From assembly GCA_004173235.1 (NCBI GenBank), contig SEAC01000025.1, positions 1-64,000 of the forward strand: a stretch of DNA of 64,000 nt, in the 5' to 3' direction. The DNA comes from Chitinophagaceae bacterium (lineage in GTDB: Bacteria; Bacteroidota; Bacteroidia; Chitinophagales; Chitinophagaceae). The position numbers were made by a program, and so were the translations under genes. Shown in pieces: positions 9,180 through 17,225 of the stretch; positions within the stretch are counted from its first letter, which is position 1; every line of letters begins with the position of its first letter. The notes beneath the pieces are model-generated. The model worked only from the letters and a program-made list of their open reading frames with translations, searched no databases and had not been told where the DNA came from.

Positions 9180-10610
9180 TTAGTTCCAGGTAAACTTCAC
9201 GTCGTCGATGGCGCTGGCGCCGCGGCTGCCGCTGCCCGTGGAAGGCGTGAGCGCTACGATGCGGATCCAGAGCTTCTGGCCCTGGTTGTTGACCGGTGCC
9301 GGGAAGGTGACGCTGATGGCGTTGTTACTGAATACGTGGTTGCCGGTGATGAGGCTGCCCGTGATGTTGGCAGCCGGCACCGCCGTAAACGTGGTGGGGT
9401 TGTCGCCGAAGCCGTAGTCCACCGCCCAGGTGGTAGTGCGCGTTACGGTTGAAGCCGTATCGAGCGACTGCAGCTGGAAGTCCATTTTCAGGTTGTTCTT
9501 GCCGGTGGTGTTCGACACGAGGAACACGAAGGCAGCACCCGGGTCGCCTCCGGTACCGAGCGTTCCGGTCTGGCGTACGCCGAGGGCGCGGTTGGTGGCA
9601 GCCACCTGCGTCGTCGAGTCGGCTCCCATCGTTAGGCCGGTAGCCGAAGCGTAATTTTTGAAACCAAGCGTGAAGGTCTTCCACAGCGAAGTAGCGGGGG
9701 TGTTGTTCAGGTTGGCGGGAGCACCGATCGTATCCGCGCGGGCGCCGGTGCGCACCGAAACGCCATTGGGAAGCGAGCCCGTACCGAGGTTGTTGAAGTC
9801 GAAGGTCACCGGCGAAGTGCCGAGGGTGAAGCCGTTGCCATTGGCGCCGGCACCGCCGCTCACTACATCGCTCGCCTGGCGCAGGATGATCTGCGGGGTG
9901 ATGATGCCGGTGGTCTGCGACTGGAAGATCGATACGTAACCCGTAACCGACTGGGCGTTGCCCGTGGTGATGGGGTTGAGGCCCGAGGTGTTGCGAACGA
10001 ACGTTACGATCGTTCCGGTAGCGTCGGTGATGTTGTAGTTGGCGCCGGTGGCGTTGGTGGTGCCTGCAGAGATCGTTACGTTCTCGAGGGTTACCACCGA
10101 AGAAGCCCAGTTCTGGATGCTGTCGAGCACCTGGCGCACCGTTGCCACGCGCGGCGTGATCGCCGTTACGTCGGCGCAGGTCACCGAAGAGAAAGCAGTG
10201 GCATCGAGGCCGCCGATCTGCAGGTCGCCGTTAAAGGTGCTTACAGAGCCGCCGTTCGGGTTGATATCCACGAGCGCACCGAACTTCAGTTTGGTAGTGT
10301 CGGTGAATCCCGAACCGAGGAACAGGTCGATGCCGCGGCCGGTCACCAGGTCCTGAACGCGGTAGTTGCCCGCCGCTTCATTCTTGATATTGGATACCAC
10401 AATGGCGCGGATCTTCTTCGTATTGGCCGGGATCGAAGCCGATGAACCGTTGTACAGGCTGCGAATGCTGGCGATGTCGGTGAAGTTGAGCGGGTTATAG
10501 GCATCGGGGCACGTTGGACCCACCGGCTGCTTGTTGCACGCTGCGGCAAGCAGCAGGGTGCCCGCAATGAAGGCGATCTTGGTTCTTGTAAAGAAACGGT
10601 AGCTATTCAT
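9180..10610 (-). CDS. DUF5689-like surface lipoprotein, 476 aa, paralog of its neighbour
   Basis: A lipoprotein signal ends at Cys25 (LAAAC). The N-terminal half (residues about 35-255) is beta-rich and DUF5689-like, with repeated segments such as KIRAIVVSNI and RVQDLVTGRG that recall an OB-fold. The C-terminal 215 residues resemble those of the 7622-9133 protein closely (DFNN, GDPGA, LQSLD, IDDVKFTWN), which shows an in-operon duplication. The gene lies 19 bp downstream of the TonB receptor. It is likely a SusD-analogous surface lipoprotein, although it has no SusD helical repeats. The ligand is unknown; nucleic acid is suggested by context. Confidence 0.78.
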   Translation of the reverse strand: MNSYRFFTRTKIAFIAGTLLLAAACNKQPVGPTCPDAYNPLNFTDIASIRSLYNGSSASIPANTKKIRAIVVSNIKNEAAGNYRVQDLVTGRGIDLFLGSGFTDTTKLKFGALVDINPNGGSVSTFNGDLQIGGLDATAFSSVTCADVTAITPRVATVRQVLDSIQNWASSVVTLENVTISAGTTNATGANYNITDATGTIVTFVRNTSGLNPITTGNAQSVTGYVSIFQSQTTGIITPQIILRQASDVVSGGAGANGNGFTLGTSPVTFDFNNLGTGSLPNGVSVRTGARADTIGAPANLNNTPATSLWKTFTLGFKNYASATGLTMGADSTTQVAATNRALGVRQTGTLGTGGDPGAAFVFLVSNTTGKNNLKMDFQLQSLDTASTVTRTTTWAVDYGFGDNPTTFTAVPAANITGSLITGNHVFSNNAISVTFPAPVNNQGQKLWIRIVALTPSTGSGSRGASAIDDVKFTWN

Positions 10611-10629
10611 ATAATGTCTTTAGTAGCGG

Positions 10630-13230
10630 TTAGAAGCGGATGCCCACGCTGGTGAAGAAATTGACTCCGTAAGCGTAGTACAGCTTCGGTGGGAATTTAT
10701 CGATGCGCACCGAGTTGTCGGCGCCGGCAGTGCCGTCGAAACGCAGCTGCTCGAAACCACCCGAAACAATGCTGCGGTTGTTGGTGATGTTGTTCACGCC
10801 CGCATTGAACACGAAAGTGGTAGGCTTGCCGCGCAGGTTGAACGAGCGGGGCAGGCGCTTCGTATAGCCGAAGAAGAAATCGAGCGTATACTGGTTGTCG
10901 AGTTCCGTCTGGTCGAAGATGCGGTCGTACTCTGCCTTGGTTGTGGCGTTCTGTACGGCGTCCCAGCTTCGGCGCAGCGGGTTGATGCTCAGGTACGACT
11001 GGCGGAAGTAGTTGCCGGTGAGGCTTACAAACCAGTAGCGTGCCGAGCGGTAGGTGGCACCGAGGCTATAGGCTTCCTGCGGTGTGGGCAGGCGGAAGTT
11101 CTTGATATAGGTCTGGCGGGCACCAAGCACTTCGGCGGTGTTGTCGGCAGTGATCACGGCCAGCGGGTTGCTGTCGTAATAGTAGCGGCCGATGGCGGCG
11201 GCGGCGTTCAGCGTCAGGCCGTAACCAACGGTGTATTCCACGCCGATCTCCGATCCGAACATCTGCTTGCTCACGCCGTTCATGGCCACGTTCACGAAGT
11301 TCTGAACGAGGTCGTCGTAATACGACATCACATCCATCTGGTTGTCCATATGGGTGTAGTAGCCGCCCACGCGGATCTTCAGCTTCGGTGCCACGTGGAG
11401 GTAAGCACCTTCAACGGTCTGGATGTTTTCGCTCTGCACATTGTCCTGCTGCGTGTGGCGCGTGCGGGGCGAGATGTATACGTTGTCGAAGTACGGCGCA
11501 CGGGTGAGGTACGATCCGTTTACATACATATAGTTACGTCCGTTGAATTTGTACGTAACCCCGCCCTTCACAGCGTAGTTGTTGAATTCGTTGAGGGCAC
11601 CCTTACCAAACGAAGCCGTGGGAAACAGGCCGCTCTTCACGAAGCCTTCGCGCTGGAAGGTGGTGCGGCTGAATTGTGCCGATGCGAAGAAGTCCACTTT
11701 CGTAAACTTGAACACACCCTGCGCCCACACCGTTCCCTGGTTGAGGTTGATGTTGTAGTCGTAACCATACTGGTCGCCCACGCGCACGAGGCGGTTGGGG
11801 GCATTGAGGTTATTCTGGTTAACACTCGAATTGTTGGGATACGCGCGCTCGGCAAACTGGTTCAGATCCACGTAGAAATCGCCGCCGAGGAGGTCGGCCA
11901 TTTGCTGGTAGTAGTGGTTCTTCTGGATCTGGAAGGTGGCACCCGCGGTGAAGTCGAGGTGGTTGTTGATGCGGGCGTTGAACGTAGTGCTGAGGTTGAG
12001 GCGGCGCGTGTTGATGATGCGGTCCTGCAGCACGTAGCGCGAGCGGCGGCCTGCCACGTCGTTTCCGGCTTTCCCGTCAACGCTGCGGATGGTGTCCCAC
12101 GCGGAGCGGTTCACTTCATAAAGGCGCTGCCAGTTGATCTGGCGCACGTTGATATCGTTCTTCCAGGCGTCCATTACATACGATGCCTGCGCCGGGTCGA
12201 TGGCCGAAGCAAAGCGCTCGAGGTAGCTGGGAAGGTTACGGTAGTAGTCGGGGCGCGGGTCGGGTGCGTTGTACCAGTCGAGGGCCGTCACGCTGCGGTT
12301 GCCAAACGAGTAGCTGGCGCCGGTGAGGAGGCTCATGTTGTTGCGCATCCGGAAGTCGTGGGTGAACACGAACATCGGCTGGTTGGTTTTGCCTACGCTC
12401 GCGTTGCGCTTCACGCCGTTCTGGTAGCCCCAGTTGGGGTTGTAATAAGGAGTGCCTGCCAGTTCCATCGCTTCCTGCGTGGCGGAGGCACCGCGTCCGT
12501 TCTCGGTGGGCGCGCCAAAGGCCACGAGCGAAAGCAGGTGGCGCTGGTTGATGCGCTTGTCGACGGCGGCGAAGTAAGAGAAGCTCTTATAATAGGTGCC
12601 GGGCACGTAGCCTTCCTCGGCCCAGCGGGCGGAGAGGGAGCCTGCGAAGGCCCATCCGCGCTTGCTGAGACCGGTACCGTGCGTCAGCATCACGCGGTGC
12701 GTGTAGTTGCGGTTGGCGAGGGCGTAGTTGAAAGAGGTTTGCGCACGCTGCTTGGAGGCGCGTACGTCGATGTTGGTGTTGGAGCCGATGTCGCCGTAGG
12801 CAAACGTGTTGGGACGAAGCCCGTATTCCACGTCGCGGTTGCGCATCACGTCGTTGAGGCCGCCCCAGAGTCCGTACGGAGCAAAGCCGTTATCGAGGTT
12901 GTCCATCGGAACGCCATTCATGTATGTCGAGAAGTAATCGTTCTCGAGGCCGCGGATGCGGAAGCGTACGGCGCTGAAGTTGAAGGACGCCGCGTTGAAG
13001 AACGGGTCGCGGCCGGCGGTGAGGATCGAGGAGATATTCTGCGTGCCGGCATCACCCATGTCGTTCTCATCGAGCGTGATCACGGGGATGTTGTCGAGCA
13101 CACCCTGTTTCATTTCTTCGATGGTGGTGTCGCGGGAGGCGCGGCTGGTGCTATCTGCGGACTTGGGTTGCTGCGCCTGCGCGGCGATGCCTGCAAGGAG
13201 CAGCACGGGCAGCAATCGGGATTTTGACAT
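10630..13230 (-). CDS. TonB-dependent outer-membrane receptor, 866 aa
   Basis: The signal peptide ends near AQAQQ (residues 1-19). A plug domain with RFRIRGLENDYFSTYMNGVP follows, then a long beta-barrel finishing in an aromatic residue (VGIRF). It lacks the N-terminal carboxypeptidase-like domain of SusC proteins, and no SusD gene is nearby, so it is not a standard glycan importer. It heads the minus-strand operon with two DUF5689 lipoproteins. It is divergent from two hydrolases predicted to act on nucleic acids or phosphodiesters (13409-15479). It probably imports a ligand released or bound by these neighbours, using TonB energy. The ligand itself cannot be read from the sequence. Confidence 0.92.
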   Translation of the reverse strand: MSKSRLLPVLLLAGIAAQAQQPKSADSTSRASRDTTIEEMKQGVLDNIPVITLDENDMGDAGTQNISSILTAGRDPFFNAASFNFSAVRFRIRGLENDYFSTYMNGVPMDNLDNGFAPYGLWGGLNDVMRNRDVEYGLRPNTFAYGDIGSNTNIDVRASKQRAQTSFNYALANRNYTHRVMLTHGTGLSKRGWAFAGSLSARWAEEGYVPGTYYKSFSYFAAVDKRINQRHLLSLVAFGAPTENGRGASATQEAMELAGTPYYNPNWGYQNGVKRNASVGKTNQPMFVFTHDFRMRNNMSLLTGASYSFGNRSVTALDWYNAPDPRPDYYRNLPSYLERFASAIDPAQASYVMDAWKNDINVRQINWQRLYEVNRSAWDTIRSVDGKAGNDVAGRRSRYVLQDRIINTRRLNLSTTFNARINNHLDFTAGATFQIQKNHYYQQMADLLGGDFYVDLNQFAERAYPNNSSVNQNNLNAPNRLVRVGDQYGYDYNINLNQGTVWAQGVFKFTKVDFFASAQFSRTTFQREGFVKSGLFPTASFGKGALNEFNNYAVKGGVTYKFNGRNYMYVNGSYLTRAPYFDNVYISPRTRHTQQDNVQSENIQTVEGAYLHVAPKLKIRVGGYYTHMDNQMDVMSYYDDLVQNFVNVAMNGVSKQMFGSEIGVEYTVGYGLTLNAAAAIGRYYYDSNPLAVITADNTAEVLGARQTYIKNFRLPTPQEAYSLGATYRSARYWFVSLTGNYFRQSYLSINPLRRSWDAVQNATTKAEYDRIFDQTELDNQYTLDFFFGYTKRLPRSFNLRGKPTTFVFNAGVNNITNNRSIVSGGFEQLRFDGTAGADNSVRIDKFPPKLYYAYGVNFFTSVGIRF

Positions 13231-13252
13231 AAAGCAGTTATTAGAGGGGCGA

Positions 13253-13260
13253 CAAAGCTA
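13253..13260 (-). promoter_or_regulatory. -7 box of the TonB receptor operon
   Basis: Read on the minus strand this is TAGCTTTG, a full match to the Bacteroidota -7 consensus TAnnTTTG. It lies 23-30 bp upstream of the receptor start. No convincing -33 TTTG is present at the usual spacing. Confidence 0.6.
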
Positions 13261-13296
13261 CTGATTCGTATTGGCTTGGAAGGTGGGTTTTCGTCG

Positions 13297-13314
13297 GGTT
13301 AACGTTTATTAACC
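13297..13314. promoter_or_regulatory. 18-bp inverted repeat in the divergent promoter region
   Basis: GGTTAA, six bases, TTAACC. It lies between the two divergent -7 boxes at 13253 and 13368, where a shared operator would be expected. No cognate regulator gene is adjacent, so operator function is inference. Confidence 0.4.
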
Positions 13315-13367
13315 ATGAAATAATGCCCGAGGCATCCTTTTCGTCGGCGCGATCGTCTTGGATTCAG

Positions 13368-13375
13368 TACTTTTG
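13368..13375 (+). promoter_or_regulatory. -7 box of the hydrolase/nuclease genes
   Basis: TACTTTTG matches TAnnTTTG and lies 34 bp before the start at 13409. No clear -33 TTTG is seen. Confidence 0.55.
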
Positions 13376-13408
13376 ATCCCTTGGATTTTTTTGAATTCCG
13401 CGCAAAAT

Positions 13409-14491
13409 ATGAAAAAAGCTTGCCTCCTCCCCCTCTTTATTATTCTTTTTTTTAATGCTTTCAGCCAGCAACCCGCACAGGGCAAGGCTTCCGAAGCAAC
13501 ACCCGGTGGAAAGCAGGCCTACAAGGTTGCCGTCATCGCGTTCTACAACCTAGAGAACTTTTACGACACGGTCAACAACCCGATCGTGGACGACGAGGAG
13601 TTCCTTCCTACCGGTGCGCGCAACTACAATTCGCGCATCTACTGGGATAAGGTAGGCAAGCTCGCCGACGTGCTGTCGCAGATCGGCACCGAGTATAGCC
13701 CCGATGGCCCCGCGGTGATCGGCGTTGCCGAGATCGAGAACGACACCGTGCTCCGCGACCTGGTGAATCATCCGAAGCTCAAACCCCGCGGCTACCAGAT
13801 CGTGCACTACGATTCCAAAGACCTCCGTGGTGTGGATGTGGGCCTCCTCTACAATCCGAAATATTTTCACCCCGATACGAGCGCCGCACTCAACGTGGAC
13901 CTTCCGCACGGCGCCAAGGAAGGCCGCCGCTTCACCCGCGACGTGCTCTGGGTAAAGGGTACGCTCGATGGAGAGCCGGTGCACGTGTATGTGAACCACT
14001 GGCCCAGCCGCTCGGGTGGTGAAGAGCGCTCGGCTCCCGGCCGCGCCGCCGCCGCCAGCGTGGTGCGTCGCCACACCGATTCTATTTATAAGTCGGATCC
14101 AACCGTCAAGTTCGTCATCATGGGCGACCTCAACGACGACCCCACTTCCCCTTCGGTGGCAAAGGTGCTCGGTGCAAAAGGTGAGATGAAAGACGTGCAG
14201 CCCGGCGGCATTTTCAACCCCTGGGTGAAGATGTACAACAACGGCATCGGCACGCTTGCCTTCCGCGATTCCTGGAACCTGTTCGACCAGATCATGGTTT
14301 CCTATCCCTGGCTAAGCAAGTCTCAGCCGGGCTATTTCTTCTTCCAGCAAAAGATCTTCAACAAGGAATTCCTCACCGAAAACCAGGGCACTTACCGCGG
14401 TTACCCGATGCGCACCTGGGACGGCCTTGCCTACCGCGGCGGCTACAGCGACCACTTCCCCACCTACCTGATCTTCCTGAAGAAAAAGTAA
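13409..14491 (+). CDS. Secreted endonuclease/exonuclease/phosphatase-family protein, 360 aa
   Basis: This is a metal-dependent phosphodiesterase or phosphatase of the EEP fold. Visible motifs are FYNLENFYD (residues 45-53), IGVAEIEN with the metal-binding Glu, NHWPSR, GDLND (239-243) and the C-terminal catalytic SDHFP (His349). Residues 1-20 form a signal peptide, so it acts outside the cytoplasm. The start at 13409 is chosen because the signal peptide begins there; an in-frame ATG at 13358 would only add a poor leader. It is divergent from the TonB operon and followed 94 bp later by a nuclease lipoprotein. EEP enzymes cut nucleic acids, lipids or inositol phosphates; nucleic acid is favoured here by context only. 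Confidence 0.88.
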   Translation: MKKACLLPLFIILFFNAFSQQPAQGKASEATPGGKQAYKVAVIAFYNLENFYDTVNNPIVDDEEFLPTGARNYNSRIYWDKVGKLADVLSQIGTEYSPDGPAVIGVAEIENDTVLRDLVNHPKLKPRGYQIVHYDSKDLRGVDVGLLYNPKYFHPDTSAALNVDLPHGAKEGRRFTRDVLWVKGTLDGEPVHVYVNHWPSRSGGEERSAPGRAAAASVVRRHTDSIYKSDPTVKFVIMGDLNDDPTSPSVAKVLGAKGEMKDVQPGGIFNPWVKMYNNGIGTLAFRDSWNLFDQIMVSYPWLSKSQPGYFFFQQKIFNKEFLTENQGTYRGYPMRTWDGLAYRGGYSDHFPTYLIFLKKK

Positions 14492-14585
14492 CCCGCCGAT
14501 GGATTTTAGCCATCCAACGCCGCCACTCGGCCGGATGGAAATTAACCGGTACCTTTACAACCCATCTTTCAAGATACTCCTGAAA

Positions 14586-15479
14586 ATGAACAATAAACTG
14601 AAACTGGCCGGCGCAGCGTTCCTGCTTTTCGCCGCCACTGCTTGCAAAAAGACCAGCACCGAGGCGCCCCCCACAACGGCCGCCCCGCTCGTTATCGAGG
14701 AAAACGACCCGTTGTACCTCGGCAACCCCACGAATGCCCGCCTGTCGGCGGAGTTTTCCGAAAACTACCTGATGCGCGAGATCGGCTACTCGGAAGCCTA
14801 CAGCGCTTCGCGCGGCATCCCCGTTTGGGTGGCCTGGCACCTGCAGACCGAAGACCAGGGCCCGGTAAGCCGCCAGGACGACTTCCGCGAAAACCCGCGC
14901 CTGCCGGCCTCCTACTACGACGTGCGCACCAGCGACTATACCGCCAACTTCGACAAGGGCCACAACTGCCCTTCGGAAGACCGCACCAACACGGTGGCCG
15001 CCAACTCGAGCACCTTCCTCATGACCAACATGATCCCGCAGGCACCCCGCTTCAACCAGGGTCCGTGGGCCGATATGGAAAGCTACATCCGCACGCAGGT
15101 GCTGCCCAACAACGAAGCCTATATATATATGGGTAATTACGGCGCCGGCGGCAAAGGCAACAGCGGTGTGGAATTCACCACCATCGGCTTCGGCAACGTA
15201 ACGGTTCCGAAAATGGTGTACAAGATCGTGGTGATCATGCCCAAGGGCACCGACGACCGCAACCGCATCGACACCTCGGCCCGCGTGCTGGCGGTAGACA
15301 TGCCCAACGACAATACCTTGTATGGCGCTTCGGGCGCCAACAGCCTGTGGCGCTCCTATATGGTGCCCATCGACTCCATCGAGGCACGCCTCGCCCGCGC
15401 CGGCCGTCCGCACAACTTCCTCACGGAGGTGGCCAAGCCCGACGTTCGGACCTACCTGAAGAAGAAGGCCTCCCGGTAA
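14586..15479 (+). CDS. DNA/RNA non-specific endonuclease, lipoprotein, 297 aa
   Basis: Belongs to the NUC1/Serratia nuclease family, which cuts single- and double-stranded DNA and RNA using Mg2+. The catalytic motif is DKGH (residues 123-126, His126), followed by CPSEDRTN and the metal-ligand region MTNMIPQ. The usual motif is DRGH; the Arg-to-Lys change is conservative. A lipoprotein signal ends at Cys20 (ATAC), so the enzyme is tethered to the outer or inner membrane. The start at 14586 is set by this signal; upstream in-frame Met codons lack one. It probably works with the preceding hydrolase: the nuclease makes oligonucleotides and the EEP protein trims or dephosphorylates them. A weak terminator follows at 15577. 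Confidence 0.9.
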   Translation: MNNKLKLAGAAFLLFAATACKKTSTEAPPTTAAPLVIEENDPLYLGNPTNARLSAEFSENYLMREIGYSEAYSASRGIPVWVAWHLQTEDQGPVSRQDDFRENPRLPASYYDVRTSDYTANFDKGHNCPSEDRTNTVAANSSTFLMTNMIPQAPRFNQGPWADMESYIRTQVLPNNEAYIYMGNYGAGGKGNSGVEFTTIGFGNVTVPKMVYKIVVIMPKGTDDRNRIDTSARVLAVDMPNDNTLYGASGANSLWRSYMVPIDSIEARLARAGRPHNFLTEVAKPDVRTYLKKKASR

Positions 15480-15539
15480 GGCTTCGGCGGAGTTTACCCC
15501 CCTTTAGCGGGGCTCAGCCTTACAAACAGGCGCACGGAA

Positions 15540-15555
15540 TCCCGAAGCTTCGGGA
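15540..15555. other. 16-bp perfect palindrome
   Basis: TCCCGAAGCTTCGGGA, downstream of the nuclease gene and upstream of the ribosomal operon. It may fold in RNA or bind a dimeric protein; no function can be assigned. Confidence 0.5.
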
Positions 15556-15576
15556 CGGAAACACGGAAAAACTTTC

Positions 15577-15600
15577 AAGGCTCCCATCTGGGGGCCTTTC
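15577..15600. terminator. Possible terminator hairpin before rpsF
   Basis: An imperfect stem pairs AAGGC plus CCC with GGG plus GCCTT around the loop ATCT. The plus-strand T run after it is short. It is placed to stop read-through from the nuclease gene. Confidence 0.4.
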
Positions 15601-15616
15601 CGTTGCATCCCATCTG

Positions 15617-15676
15617 CCGGAACCCTCCGAAACCCTCCGAAACCCTCCGGAACCTTCCAAAACCTTCCAAATCCCG
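15617..15676 (+). repeat. Six tandem 10-bp repeats upstream of rpsF
   Basis: The units run CCGGAACCCT, CCGAAACCCT twice, CCGGAACCTT, CCAAAACCTT and CCAAATCCCG, with an exact 10-nt period. The last unit reaches to 12 bp before the rpsF -7 box, so the tract may place protein sites on one DNA face. It also creates spurious open frames on both strands. Confidence 0.75.
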
Positions 15677-15695
15677 CCTTTTTCCCGTACCTTTG
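15665..15695 (+). promoter_or_regulatory. Promoter of rpsF-rpsR-rplI
   Basis: The -7 box TACCTTTG at 15688-15695 is a full consensus match. TTCC, 19 bp upstream at 15665, is a weak -33. The distance to the rpsF start is 67 bp. Confidence 0.65.
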
Positions 15696-15762
15696 CGCTC
15701 CCATCGGCGGGCCTGTGCCCGATTTGAAGGGAATCATTCAATCAAAAAGCAAATCACGAGTA

Positions 15763-16119
15763 ATGAACAATTACGAATTGATGGTGATTTTTACCCCCGT
15801 ACTCAGCGACGATGAGTTCAAGGCAGCACAGCGCAAGTACACTGCCCTGGTAACCGACAATGGCGGTTCCATCGTTGGCGAGAACCCCTGGGGACTGAAA
15901 TCACTGGCGTATCCCATCCAGAAGAAGACCACTGGTCTTTACTGGGTAATGGAATTTACTGCGCCATCCGACTTCAATGAGAAGCTGAAGACTCAGCTTC
16001 TGCGTGACGAGAGCGTTCTCCGTCACATGTACACGAAACTTGACAAATACGCCGTCGAGTACAACAACAAAAAGCGTAGTGGCGTACCTACCGGAACCGA
16101 AAAAGTACAGGAGGCTTAA
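15763..16119 (+). CDS. rpsF: 30S ribosomal protein S6
   Basis: S6 binds 16S rRNA in the platform of the small subunit, next to S18. The 118-residue protein starts [12 protein letters not shown] and has the typical S6 core with [12 protein letters not shown] and [11 protein letters not shown]. The start at 15763 is the one that yields the conserved N-terminus. It is first in the rpsF-rpsR-rplI operon, two bases upstream of rpsR. No ssb gene separates S6 from S18, as is usual in Bacteroidota. Confidence 0.97.
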   Translation: MNNYELMVIFTPVLSDDEFKAAQRKYTALVTDNGGSIVGENPWGLKSLAYPIQKKTTGLYWVMEFTAPSDFNEKLKTQLLRDESVLRHMYTKLDKYAVEYNNKKRSGVPTGTEKVQEA

Positions 16120-16121
16120 TC

Positions 16122-16388
16122 ATGGCACGCGCAAATGAAATCAAATACCTGACGGCCATCAAGCAGGAGAAGCGCCCGAAGAAATTCTGCCGCTTCAAGA
16201 AGTATGGTATCCGCTACATCGATTACAAAGACATCGAGTTCCTAAAGAAGTTCCTGAACGACCAGGGCAAAATGCTGCCCCGCCGTATCACCGGTAACTC
16301 CCTGAAGTATCAGCGCCTGGTGAGCGAGGCTATCAAGAAGGCCCGCCAGATGGCACTGCTGCCGTATGTTACGGATTTGATGAAGTAA
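16122..16388 (+). CDS. rpsR: 30S ribosomal protein S18
   Basis: S18 pairs with S6 in the 30S platform. The 88 residues contain the standard core [26 protein letters not shown] and the end [14 protein letters not shown]. One cysteine (KKFCRF) is retained, but the second zinc-ribbon-type cysteines are absent. The gene begins two bases after rpsF and ends 116 bp before rplI. That gap carries only a C-rich then A/G-rich stretch and no obvious terminator. Confidence 0.97.
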   Translation: MARANEIKYLTAIKQEKRPKKFCRFKKYGIRYIDYKDIEFLKKFLNDQGKMLPRRITGNSLKYQRLVSEAIKKARQMALLPYVTDLMK

Positions 16389-16504
16389 GAACCCTTCCCC
16401 TGCCCTTTGCCTGGTGGGAAAAGGAAAAGGCCCAACCCTAATCTGCCAGCCGGCGGAGACAGTGAAGCCGCATTTTGAAATTCACTGGGAAAAAACAAAT
16501 TACA

Positions 16505-16951
16505 ATGGACATCATTCTCATTCAAGACGTAGACAACCTCGGTGGTAAGAACGAGCTGGTGAAGGTAAAGAACGGCTATGCCCGTAACTTCCTCATCCCC
16601 CGCGGCCTTGCAATGGAAGCAACGCCTTCCAACCGCAAGATCCTCGCAGAGCGCCAGAAGGTTGCTGCGAAGAAAGAAGCAGCGATGCTCGCCCAGATCC
16701 AGCAGGTGATTGCCAAACTGCAGGAAGGCCCCGTTACGGTGGGTGCTAAAACCGGCACTTCGGGCAAGATCTTCGGTTCGGTTACTGCCCTGCAGATCAG
16801 CCGTGCTATCCGTGATCAGAAAGGCTACGATATCGATCGCAAAAAAATCAGCATCACAGACGACGTTAAAGAGTTGGGCAGCTACAAAGCAGCCATCGAT
16901 TTCGGCAACGGTCACCACTCTGAGGTTGCTTTTGAGGTGGTTGCTGAATAA
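16505..16951 (+). CDS. rplI: 50S ribosomal protein L9
   Basis: L9 binds 23S rRNA at the base of the L1 stalk and limits frameshifting. The 148-residue protein starts MDIILIQDVDNLGGKNELV. It has the N-terminal RNA-binding domain (NGYARNFLIPRGLA), a long charged connecting helix (residues about 40-75) and the C-terminal domain with GKIFGSVT and KELGSYKA. The start at 16505 is set by the conserved N-terminus. A strong terminator follows at 16972. Confidence 0.97.
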   Translation: MDIILIQDVDNLGGKNELVKVKNGYARNFLIPRGLAMEATPSNRKILAERQKVAAKKEAAMLAQIQQVIAKLQEGPVTVGAKTGTSGKIFGSVTALQISRAIRDQKGYDIDRKKISITDDVKELGSYKAAIDFGNGHHSEVAFEVVAE

Positions 16952-16971
16952 GCACCACACTATTTTTTCGG

Positions 16972-17002
16972 AAGTCCACACGTTCGCGTGTGGACTTTTT
17001 TC
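16972..17002 (+). terminator. Terminator of the ribosomal operon, UUCG tetraloop
   Basis: An 11-bp perfect stem (AAGTCCACACG with CGTGTGGACTT) closes on a TTCG loop and is followed by six Ts. The UUCG loop makes it very stable. Confidence 0.92.
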
Positions 17003-17225
17003 GTTTATGTCCCTTTCGCGAAACAAAGTGTGGAATTTAATGGTGGTATAGCGCGGCAGTAACGCTTCTTGTTAAAAATCGGCACGGGATTGGAAAATTA
17101 TATCTCAGATGCGACGCAAACGCATCGAAAAACACCCAACAAATCCAACCGTCCAATCGCCTCTGAAAGACCCTCTCAGGGAGTAACCTGTAACCGATTT
17201 TTTAACGACATAACGCTAACCTAAA

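Noticed and set aside
11350..13227. 625-codon open frame opposite the TonB receptor
   Set aside because: Composition is His/Val/Arg-biased and antisense in nature, with no motif. The TonB protein on the other strand is complete.
15504..15741. Two overlapping minus-strand open frames upstream of rpsF
   Set aside because: They are generated by the 10-bp repeats and the palindrome, with no coding features.
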